NCBI RefSeq assembly: GCF_965363235.1
Contig: NC_134848.1
Location: 60,474,181-60,538,180 of the forward strand
Reading direction: 5' to 3'
From: Mytilus galloprovincialis
Lineage: Eukaryota > Mollusca > Bivalvia > Mytilida > Mytilidae
Length of the DNA: 64,000 bases
Positions 10,701-17,929 of this stretch are shown piece after piece. Below the pieces are notes generated by a model. That model ran no database searches and was not told where the DNA came from. It saw only the letters and a program-made list of their open reading frames with translations. How positions within the stretch are numbered: the first letter of the stretch is position 1; each line of letters begins with the position of its first letter. Both the position numbers and the translations under genes were made by a program.

Positions 10701-11261
10701 GTGTCATTTTGGTCTCTTGTAGAGATCTGTCTCATTGGCAATCATACTGAAAAAGAATAGATATAATAACAAAAATATAGACTTTAATATAAATGACCAA
10801 TATTTTGAAAGTGGTTTACAGTAGAACTATAAAGTATCTTATACAGGACAGTCGCGCAATGCGTATCACCTATTCAGGACGCTATTCATGTTATTTCATA
10901 AGTAGGGAAAGTTCTGCGAGAGATTAAATATCTCTATACGCTATATAAAACATTCACTCACAATCATTTTGATCCCAAAATTAACATCAGTAGCAAGAAA
11001 AGTGCAAATATTAAACCTGGCAAAAAGCTTAGTTCCTAGATATAGAGATCATAAAATAAAATCTCCGCGTAAATTATCCACATTGCAATATAACGTCATT
11101 TAAACTATACTGGTACCTGTATTTTGCAGCTGAAGAACCACTGCCACTAGGTTATAAGACAGGAAAGGAACCTGCACCTAAACCTTGTGAAGGAAAACGA
11201 ACAATAGACACGTTCAACGATAATAACCTGTATAAAACTTTAGAAGAACTTCTAGATGAGG
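4653..11261 (+). CDS. Right-handed parallel beta-helix protein gene, six exons visible (partial)
   Basis: Six exons join in one frame: 4653-4781, 5825-5971, 7165-7252, 8369-8466, 9752-9902, 11130-11261 (745 nt, 248 codons plus one base). Each has AG before it and GT after it, and intron phases agree (0, 0, 1, 0, 1). The joined product has hallmarks of the pectin-lyase-fold family seen mostly in bacterial parallel beta-helix proteins: GNIIRKN and VRGIMLDDQYSS in exon 1, IGGGRDNIVRQNIF and VDARG in exon 2, a W..KYPKL segment in exon 3, and GNEIKGNIF across exons 3-4. These GN.I..N.F rungs stack as beta-helix coils. Substrate and catalytic activity cannot be told. The N-terminus lies upstream. 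The last visible exon ends at a strong donor (GGTAAGT) but no following exon was found; reading through the donor reaches a stop at 11291-11293. It may be an intact gene with distant exons or a truncated one. Confidence 0.8.
4868..5417. repeat. 40-bp minisatellite in intron A-B
   Basis: About 13 units of 40 bp. Each unit is a dimer of two related 20-mers, TGACCACTGCATATAATGCT and GTAACGGGTATATAATGTTG. The central units (5055-5340) are nearly identical; units at the edges are more diverged and some are single 20-mers. Since 40 is not a multiple of 3 and the unit lacks stops on the minus strand, long overlapping ORFs appear there with a 40-residue period; these are not genes. Confidence 0.95.
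5530..5625 (+). repeat. Dispersed mussel repeat R1, fragment
   Basis: GTGGTATGATTGCCAATGAG, then CAGAAATTAACAATTTTCAT: the same family and orientation as 20905-21287. Confidence 0.75.
5825..5971 (+). CDS. Beta-helix gene, exon B
   Basis: 49 codons, phase 0 at both ends. The acceptor is TGTGTTATTAG before 5825; the donor GTAGGC at 5972 is weak (G at +5 replaced). It encodes IIIGGGRDNIVRQNIF, the most diagnostic motif of the family, then IKVDARGADGK and a short helix ending MLEKLE. The 3' end of this exon is the apparent source of the tandem array that follows in the intron. Confidence 0.85.
5972..6410 (+). repeat. Exon-derived intronic minisatellite carrying repeated donor-like sites
   Basis: Seven units of mostly 58-59 bp. 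Each unit resembles the last ~57 bases of exon B, including ..GCTAGAGG..CTGATGGGAAAGG..TAATGCTGGAAA..AGAG, followed by a donor-like hexamer. Donor-equivalent positions: 5972 (real), 6020, 6079, 6138, 6196, 6254, 6312 and 6378. The dinucleotide is GT at 6020 (GTAAGC), 6079 (GTAAGG), 6138 (GTATAC), 6196 (GTAAGC) and 6312 (GTATGT), but AT at 6254 and TT at 6378. Reading past the real donor meets a TAG at 5990-5992, so use of any later donor would truncate the protein. Confidence 0.8.
6411..7164. other. Intron B-C remainder, nothing recognised
   Basis: No repeat family or second exon was recognised. A short ORF beginning at 7118 is only the intron end plus exon C read in frame. Confidence 0.4.
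7165..7252 (+). CDS. Beta-helix gene, exon C
   Basis: 29 codons plus one base (phase 1 at its end). The acceptor is TTTAATCATTTCAG and the donor GTGAGT at 7253. It encodes IPYKDKLWANKYPKLAKI, matching the P(Y)..LW..RYP.L segment that follows VDARG in bacterial beta-helix proteins, then GNNPGNPV leading into the next GN rung. Confidence 0.85.
7520..7720 (+). repeat. Dispersed mussel repeat R3, fragment
   Basis: Contains TTGTGTACTATTATTTGTCT and AGCCATTGCGTTGTCAGTTT, the same order of words as in 26520-26765. Reverse-oriented pieces lie at 14310-14415, 33125-33225 and 62115-62215. Confidence 0.65.
7721..8368. other. Intron C-D remainder, nothing recognised
   Basis: AT-rich sequence without exon-like open stretches or recognised repeats. 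Confidence 0.4.
8369..8466 (+). CDS. Beta-helix gene, exon D
   Basis: 98 nt; the first two bases complete a Gly codon split across the intron, and the exon ends in phase 0. The acceptor is ATATTTTGTAG and the donor GTAAGA at 8467. It encodes GNEIKGNIFCSIKPG followed by FVTEWYKVDGNKN, a beta-helix rung plus loop. Confidence 0.8.
8552..8650 (+). repeat. Direct repeat, copy 1 (intron D-E)
   Basis: AAACATGCAAACCTTGCCAC to ACTTTTATATGAACCAA is repeated almost exactly at 9418-9502, about 866 bp downstream. Copy 1 has an extra CCCTGTC-containing stretch relative to copy 2. Confidence 0.85.
9418..9502 (+). repeat. Direct repeat, copy 2 (intron D-E)
   Basis: Second copy of the 8552-8650 block, starting AAACATGCAAACCTTGCCAC and ending with TATGAACCAA. 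The pair could be LTR- or duplication-like, but no RT or primer site lies between them. Confidence 0.85.
9752..9902 (+). CDS. Beta-helix gene, exon E
   Basis: 50 codons plus one base (phase 1). The acceptor is TTTTCTTTTTTAAAG and the donor GTATGT at 9903. It encodes ITSDNNFYAPTYGDFDPRC, followed by a proline- and charge-rich segment ending YHVGPAAI. This looks like the C-terminal cap region after the coils; I cannot match it to a named domain. Confidence 0.75.
9942..10013. repeat. Perfect 36-bp tandem duplication
   Basis: Two identical adjacent units beginning AATATCCCCTCTGGTATC and ending TTGTCCTCT (9942-9977 and 9978-10013), in intron E-F. The identity implies a recent duplication. The text TCTGGTATCTTTCGCCCC resembles the end of repeat R3. 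Confidence 0.95.
10235..10430 (-). repeat. Dispersed mussel repeat R2
   Basis: Contains CGTCACTGATGAGTCTTTTG and TAGACGAAACGCGGGTCGGG. Opposite-strand copies lie at 12185-12310 and 50870-51010. This is a familiar high-copy mussel sequence. Confidence 0.75.
10670..10760 (-). repeat. Dispersed mussel repeat R1, fragment
   Basis: CTGTACGGTTATCTATAATT, then TGTGTCATTTTGGTCTCTTG and GTCTCATTGGCAATCATAC; same family as 38036-38400. Confidence 0.75.
11130..11261 (+). CDS. Beta-helix gene, exon F (last visible)
   Basis: 132 nt, completing a Pro codon split from exon E. The acceptor is TGTATTTTGCAG and the donor GGTAAGT at 11261-11267 is strong. It encodes PEEPLPLGYKTGKEPAPKPC then RTIDTFNDNNLYKTLEELL, a linker followed by a predicted helix. 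If the donor is ignored, the frame continues for ten more codons to TAG at 11291-11293. Confidence 0.75.
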
Positions 11262-12184
11262 GTAAGTACAGTTGGTTTAACTATGTAAATTAGTAATGTT
11301 ACTCACAGCACAGTGATTATCTGGACTGTCTTTACACAACACTTGTATTACTAAATGTAACAATGAGAAAAAAAAAAAGGAAAATTAAGAAATAAAGATC
11401 CAACAGAATACAACTATTAAGTGTTGCTAACGAAAATACTAGTACGAGAAAGACGGTATAAAAGAGAAAGACTACAGTTTGACTGAATATATTTTTTTCG
11501 TCAACAATCACATTCATAAGTTTTAAAATGTACATACAGTCACTCAGTTTACTTTGTTTTTGCAACTCCCTAACTTAATGTGGTTTACAAAACTACAAGG
11601 AGATAATTCTGTAAAATTAAGCTGAACGTTTTATCAGTTTCTATTATGGAGGAAATAGCTTCTCAACATCAAAACTAGTGTTTGTCCAGCTGCTATGTAT
11701 CTATTGAACTGTTTCAGACCAGTTTATAAAAGGTTTTTATGAAATAAAACAAGTAAATATGCTCTAGTGTTCATTACAAAGCACGTCAAATAATTCGTTA
11801 TACGAGTTGTAACAATGATACAAATATGTTCCACAATCATGACTCATTTTACGTTAAAGGCTGATTTCCTTAAAATTTTGATAGCTATAGGGAAACACTT
11901 ATTTGATTTTACCATGTGATTATGGACTTTCCGAATTGATTTTCCTCTGAGTTCAGTATTTTTGTGATTTTACTTTTTAAAAGTAATACACATTTAACTA
12001 TTAGTCATCCCGAAATTGGCGATTGAATTCTAATAGGAGTTATTGCCCTTAAGTCATAATAGTAATTCATGTTTAGAGTTGATTTATTCTAGACAGAACA
12101 TGCACGTGATATGGAATAAACTTATTCACAGTCTCACTGAGAGTATGAAAGATTGAAGTCGATCATTGTTGTAAATGATGTTGC
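11262..12184. other. Downstream of exon F, no further exon found
   Basis: No open stretch with a phase-1 acceptor was found. 11870-11990 contains GGACTTTCCGAATTGATTTT and CAGTATTTTTGTGATTTTAC, the same tail seen at 31945-32015 after a bivalve RT copy, so this is probably a solitary 3' end of that retroelement. Confidence 0.4.
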
Positions 12185-12310
12185 GTATATAGTTATCAAA
12201 GGTACCAGGATTATAATTTTATACGTCAGACGCGCGTTTCGTCTACATAAGACTCATCAGTGACGCTCATATCAAAATAGTTGTGAAGCCAAACAAGTAC
12301 AAAATTGATT
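12185..12310 (+). repeat. Dispersed mussel repeat R2
   Basis: Contains GACGCGCGTTTCGTCTACAT and GACTCATCAGTGACGCTCAT, then ...AAGCCAAACAAGTACAAA. Inverted relative to 10235-10430. Confidence 0.75.
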
Positions 12311-12639
12311 ATAATGCACATACTAGTAAGTAATTTTATCTTATGGAAGTCTTTAAGTTTCTTAACACGATATATTATGTTTCAGATTGGTATTAGAGAG
12401 GTACATAAAAAAAGCTTTAGGATAGATAGTTATCACCAACTTTGCAGTGATGGCTTTATTATTCAACTCATGTTACGTAGTGAGATTGCAACTGAATAGT
12501 ACTTTTATTCATAATTTAAATCATCTTTTTGAAACTTTACTTATCATCGTTAAATATTTACACATTTTCGTGTAAAATAAATAAATAATAAAAACACAAA
12601 AACATATACAACGTATTTTCTCTATTTCGCCTTCTGTCA

Positions 12640-13800
12640 AAGACATTAAAATGTAGTCTGGTTCTTCTAATGTCCCCGGGCAAGTGAAACCTAAAATTTT
12701 ACTTGTCCGGAAAAAAATTTACTTGCCCTGATGATCCCAATAAATATTGAAGTATTTCTTGTTAGCTAATATATGATTCTTACTTAGCACTGTTGTGCAT
12801 CACAAGCAAATGAAATATATTTGTTTATATGTGTAAAAAATTAGGAAAGTAGGAAATGGGTTGACATCAATGGAACAGAAACCTAACAGCAAACCAATGA
12901 AATGACATGTAAAGGACAATTTTGCAGCAGTTTTTGAATAAAAATTGTAGCCAGTAGGTACATATACTAAATTTGAGGACAGTGATTGAAGAAATGTAAA
13001 CTAAATAATAGATAAACTATTGATTTTGTGGTGTTTCTCTGAACTGACACACCTGGTTTTTTTTTTCTTGATTATTTATTATTGTCTTGATGGGCAATTA
13101 ATACATCCCTTTTATTTTCCACTTTGACAACAAATAATGTTGTCAATGACCTTTCATCTATAAATAAGACTTCATGTATAAATAAGACAAAAACTGAATT
13201 TATTTTCCGAATTTCCATAGATGACGGGCAATCTGATATCCACGATGTCTGAAATTCTCGCTTCCCCTTTTTTTTTAAATACTCTGTGTCCTTCAAGGTT
13301 TTCTACTCGACTCATGACTCTTTTTGTCTTGCTTGTCCACTTTTTTATCAAGTATTTATCAATCTGAATCTCGATACAAAATTATAAGAAATGACACTTT
13401 CTTTAAATGATTGATAAAACTTAATCGACGATCCCGGGTCAATGGACAAAGCCAATGCAATGTTACGCGACTCGGGTTCGCATACTTATTTTTATATATT
13501 TTGGTAATCGATCTATTTCCGGTATCATGTAATATTTAGAGCTCATATTTATCGTTATGAACATTGATGTTTCTACTTGCGTAACATTGGTTTCTTTTAC
13601 ATAAATTAAACATCTTTATACGTTTTGAAATTAATTTTATGTTTTTGTTGGACTTGAACTTTGTCTTGTATATTTTTTTACTTGTCCACGGGCAACCAAG
13701 ACAAACATAATTACTTGTCCGGTTGTTCAAATGTACGAGTCGGGCGAGTCGGGCATAGCATTTCCACACCCCTGTTAGGGCTTGTTATTAATTTAACCTC
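12640..13800 (-). other. Unidentified repeat-like block with ACTTGTCC words
   Basis: ACTTGTCCGG, ACTTGCCC and ACTTGTCCACGGGCAACC recur at 12690-12735, 13330-13345 and 13675-13725. On the minus strand 13675-13770 reads as a short coherent peptide containing NNRTSNYVCLGCPWTSKK, with a CxxCPW pattern, but the frame is not flanked by clear splice sites and stops soon after. It may be a decayed exon of a multicopy protein or a transposon fragment. I do not recognise it. Confidence 0.3.
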
Positions 13801-13929
13801 TTCCTTTATCAATGTTTATACTTTAAAGTATCCAATCCAGATTTGTTGATTTTTGATGCAGTTTTCGAGTATGATACCACTCAAAGAGTATATGGTTATA
13901 CTGTGCTGTTTTGTTGTGGCTTCTTGGTA

Positions 13930-14240
13930 TTTATTTTCAGCTCAACTGGTCCCACAGGCATAGTGAGCCTTTTTCATCATCTAACGTCCGTCGTCCGTCG
14001 TTTGTTGTCGTCTGTTAACTTTTACAAAAATCTATTTCTCTGAAATTACTAGTCCACATTAAAAAAAACCTGGCCACAATCATCACTAGAGTATTTAGAA
14101 AATATGTGCCCGATGATCCAGCTAGTAAACCAAGATGGCCGATATGGCTAAAAAAGAACATAGGGGATAAAATGCATTTTGTTGATTATATCTCTGAGAC
14201 CAAAGCATTTAGAGCAAATCTGACATGAGTTAAAAGACAA
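13930..14240 (-). repeat. Dispersed bivalve repeat (same family as 1-905)
   Basis: ACGTCCGTCGTCCGTCGTTT, then AAGATGGCCGATATGGCT and CATAGGGG.TAAAATGCATTT: the reverse complement of the order seen in 640-900. Confidence 0.65.
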
Positions 14241-14309
14241 TATCAAAACCAAGGAGTAAACAAAGACTCATAAAACCAAAAGACATTTACATCAACAGTT
14301 ACAAATAAT

Positions 14310-14415
14310 AAATAAGAAACAACAAGAACTCCACTAAAAACCGGGAGTGAAATTAGGTGCTCCGGAGATGGTAAGCATTTCCTGTACCGTATACGGATCC
14401 CGTCGTGTTATTTCT
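14310..14415 (-). repeat. Dispersed mussel repeat R3, fragment
   Basis: CCACTAAAAACCGGGAGTG, GTGCTCCGGAGATGGTAAGC, TTTCCTGTACC; reverse complement of the start of the 26520-26765 copy. Confidence 0.65.
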
Positions 14416-14434
14416 TTGTTCACTTCGGTAATGA

Positions 14435-16140
14435 TGGAAGGTTATGATGACTGAGGAAGAATATCAGATATGATTTCTGACACAATTTTGTCATAATGGC
14501 CAATCAGCTCATGATGGCGACCGTAAAATTTCTTGAGTGATGACCTTAATTTGATTGATTCATAGCCCTGTCTAATCAACTTTTGAGAAAGCAGTATTAC
14601 TCGATCAAACAAATCAAGCAATTTTTGAGCTAGCCTTAGCGTAACGTACCAATTGAGACACATATACTCCATATGTTGGTGCCGCTGGGATGTTGTTTCA
14701 CAAGATGGAAAGTTGACTAAAGGAAAATTAAAATCATCTCGTTTGTCATAAAGGAGTAGGTTCAGTAAGACCTCTTTTTGGCCCCAAAATATAGCAGCTT
14801 TACAAAATTGTGTAAATGTAAACTTTTAGTTATTTTTTGGAAGGTATAATGCCTCTGCTACTTAAATAGGTTGTTTTTGGCATTGCAATGCACATGGGTA
14901 CTTGCATCATTAAGTCATGCTAAATTACTGAATTCTTCACAATTTCAGCATTTTAGTTAAATTTTTGACGGTTTCGTCTTAAATGAAAGTGGCCGCATTC
15001 GTGTTCATTCTTGATATTGAAATGTAAATTGTGTTTAATAATAATACATAACATATATAAAGGTCGAGGATGAACACGGCCTCTTTCATTTTTGACAAAA
15101 AACATATGAAAAGTGACAGTTTTTGGCATATTTGATAGATTTTTCATATTTAAGCTTTAATCGGAGCATTTTTGATGAGTGAATCAGTTAAAATCTTTCA
15201 CAAAAAATAATTGAATCAATTGAAATAGACATTTAAGTGTTTTAAAAGTTTTCAAAATCTTTCGTCAGATGAACTTAAAATTTGAGGCCACAACAGGCCC
15301 TTACCGGACCTACTCATTTTAGTATTTAACCTACCATCAGTAGTCATTTCGAGAAAAAAAAGTCTAAATATGAAGCAGATTTATCTGTGTCGTTAGCATC
15401 TTTAATTTCAAGTTCACTTGGATATATTAAATGTAAGTGATCACTGAATCTATTATCAATAAGAGACAGTACATCATCAATAAGCTTACTAACTCTTATC
15501 TGAATCAATGACCTCACTGATTTTACCCACTGCGAAAGAGTGTCAACTTCAACCTTTTCTCTTTTTGCCCAGTCGTTTGCATAACCCTCAACAGAATCCA
15601 ATAGTATTCTGAAGTTCTGCTTCCAATTAATTAGTTGTGGCTCTCTGTATTGCGGACCCTTGGACAAAAGTTGTCTCAACTTGTAGTTATTGATTATGTT
15701 TAGATGTCCAGAAATTACATGGCAAGCAGGATTGTACACGAAATGGGAATGTGAACAGGCACAATCAGGTGGCTTATATTAGCCTTGAGGTCATCAACAT
15801 TTATACATGTTATATTCTGCAACACTTTTTTGTGATTAAATTTTAGATTCAACACGGTTGGTGTAGGAATACAATGCTATAGGAGAAGAGTGATCATTAA
15901 AATAAGAAGGAATGTTGCTTTTTACTCTTTTATTGTGAAGAATATTACTAATATTTATAGCATCAATACCCTTTTTGTGAACTTCAAATTGAAGAATGAA
16001 CGTTTATGCAATTCCTCCAAATGTTCAAAAACGGGTCCAAATAATCTATGGTTAGCAATATCCATCACCATGGCAACTGTTTTATACTTCGTAGATCGAC
16101 TATTTGTAGTGGCATTCTTCACAGGCTTTCAATAGAGAGT
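14435..16140 (-). pseudogene. Bivalve-type reverse transcriptase relic, internally deleted, MITE-interrupted
   Basis: Read on the minus strand from 16140 down. It starts with a decayed N-terminal part, then CSHSHFVYNPACHVISG and LLSKGPQYREPQ (15600-15770), and WAKREKVEVDTLSQWVK. It jumps directly to IDDVLSLIDNRFSDHLHLIYP, so the central RT palm before the YIDD box is missing. SASYLDF follows, then the MITE at 14751-15322 interrupts, and the frame resumes with LYDKRDDFNFPLVNFP and ends with FYGRHHELIGHYD (14442-14672). The same family recurs at 30520, 39330, 45785 and 59510. It resembles Penelope-type RTs in its IPMG and YIDD blocks, but its superfamily is uncertain. It encodes no functional enzyme. 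Confidence 0.75.
14751..15322. mobile_element. MITE with ~30-bp TIRs, copy 1
   Basis: The ends are inverted: left GAGTAGGTTCAGTAAGACC..TTTTGGCC, right GGCC..CCGGACCTACTC. A sub-terminal stem (GTGGCCGCATTCGTGTTCAT ... GGATGAACACGGCC) makes it strongly fold-back. No coding capacity. It sits inside an RT reading frame: the host frame reads up to an N-T-K-like triplet on one side and resumes with LYDKRDD on the other. The second copy, 19025-19597, is inverted relative to this one. Confidence 0.8.
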
Positions 16141-16538
16141 TCAGTCTAGAAAGCGGAATGGAGTACAGTTTAGAGCGAATCGATGAATTCCAAGAGGTTT
16201 ATTGATATGGTCGGCAAGGCCATCTATAAAAACATCACGCATATATTTCAATAAATTTTTGTCAAAGCCTATCCCAGGAACCCAACTCCATAGATCATAA
16301 GGTGTTTCGAACATCTATTTAGACCAATTAGAATTAACTAATTGACCATGACCATGTCCATCGTCAGGAGCCCAAGCCATTGCATAGTGACACTTTTTAA
16401 AAAATACTGTAATTTTTATTAGGGTCTCGACACCTCATGATCTGTCTGACTAATATTTTTTATACTCTTTATCTGCTTAACCTTGTTTATCAATTTAACG
16501 AACAAAGTATAGAATCTATTTTCATAATCTGCAACATA
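16141..16538. other. Spacer between two retroelement relics
   Basis: No clear coding block. It may contain remnants of the N-terminus of the 14435-16140 element or the 3' end of the Penelope-like element; neither is legible. Confidence 0.3.
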
Positions 16539-17860
16539 TTAATTACCCAGAGTTGCTGATGTTACTGTGTCTTTCAAGTTTTTATGCCTACGGAAAGCAA
16601 ACGGAGGTCTTTTATCAAATAAAAGTTTTGACTCTTCGTTATCCTTTAATTTATCCAAGTGTTTTAAGATATTGTTCTTAATGTGTGATTTCTGTCTTGA
16701 AAACACTGTGGAGAATAACAAGGGAGGCGACTGCAATACTGATTTGGGCTTTACCATTAATGTGTCTTTTCTTTGTTTTGCAGTCACTTCCTGCATAACA
16801 GTTTTTGTTTCATTTTTTGGATATCCCGTTTAAATAAGGCGCACAGAAAATAACGCATATTGTGTTTGCAAATCTACTGGATCGATCGTACATCTCTTAA
16901 AGCGAAGCATTTAGTTTTTAATTATGCCTCTGAAAGTAGAAGATGGGTGGCACGAGTACCTCTCTAATTACTGATAATTTTCAGTCTTTTTTCGGAATGT
17001 CGTGAGGTCTAAGATTCCTGTTTCTTTATATCTGCGGCCTGTCTTTGAATACCTATACATCTAAGAACTGCATTTTAGTTTGTGATTTCTCGTGTGCAAA
17101 TTTCAGAAGTGCATGTTGTCTGTTAGCATGTTAAAAAAAAATTGGGCTATTTCATCATCTGTACCTTCATTGTAAATAAAAAAGCCATCGTCCCTCAATC
17201 TATAGAGGCTTGATGTTTTCTGTTTATGTTGGAAAGTCCTTAAAATACTATTTAAGACTTCAGAAACTCTCAGATCCGTAATTTCAGATGATAAACTATT
17301 TCCCATTGGAACTCCAGTTGAAGTTTTATACAATTTACCATTGAACATAAATTTATTATTTTCAAGAACTATCTTTAGAAGTTCCAATATATATATATAT
17401 ATATATATATATCGCAGTGGAGGCAATAGAATCGTATGCTTACATTTAATTATCGTAGGCCAGGCATGCTTGACTGCGTCAATCATTTCTACACGGGACA
17501 TATTGTTGTACATTTTTTTTATGTCAAAACTGACTAAGTAGGCGTCAGGTTTTACCTGCAATTTCTGAATAATATTCATAAATTATAATGAGTCTCTTAA
17601 ATGTGTTTCTTGTTTTACTACTGCTGGAAGCATGAATTTATCCAAATACTTCCCTATTCTCTCTAAAACAGTACCCGATAATGAAACAATAGTCCTCCCT
17701 TGAATTCTGCCATTTTTAAACAGCGTAGGATTCTTTTGAACCCTTTCTATTAGTTCAGGATCAAGTTTGTGCAATTTAGGCAGAAGATACAACCTTCCTG
17801 GTTTGAGATCTCGCTTAGCAGAAAGATATTTAAACGTGTTTTCATCCATGACCCCTTTTT
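16539..17860 (-). pseudogene. Penelope-like reverse transcriptase relic
   Basis: On the minus strand, 17849-17583 encodes LKPGRLYLLPKLHKLDPEL and GRTIVSLSGTVLERIGKYLD (finger region). 17579-17103 continues with YLVSFDIKKMYNNM (RT A box), TGVPMGNSLSSEI (B box) and YRLRDDGFFIYNEG (C box, RDDG in place of YxDD). After a decayed stretch, 16796-16539 gives IKNNILKHLDKL and FRRHKNLKDTVTSATL, the thumb/linker motif of Penelope-like RTs. A stop separates the first two blocks at 17580, the middle is frameshifted, and an (AT)n run has expanded within the frame between boxes A and B. No GIY-YIG domain was found. Confidence 0.75.
17387..17412. repeat. (AT)n microsatellite inside an RT frame
   Basis: A 26-bp AT run within the Penelope-like frame, translated as repeated Tyr-Ile on the minus strand. 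It keeps the frame open yet lies between RT boxes A and B, so it expanded after, or harmlessly during, element decay. Confidence 0.9.
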
Positions 17861-17929
17861 TCTATGCATTTCAAAGATAATAGTATTGATTTTCAGGTTT
17901 GTCTCTATTATGTTTAATTTTGCAATTTC

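Noticed and set aside
12305..12499. ORF tested as the next beta-helix exon (acceptor-like TTTCAG at about 12380)
   Set aside because: With the required phase (one base carried over from exon F) the frame meets a stop after three codons.
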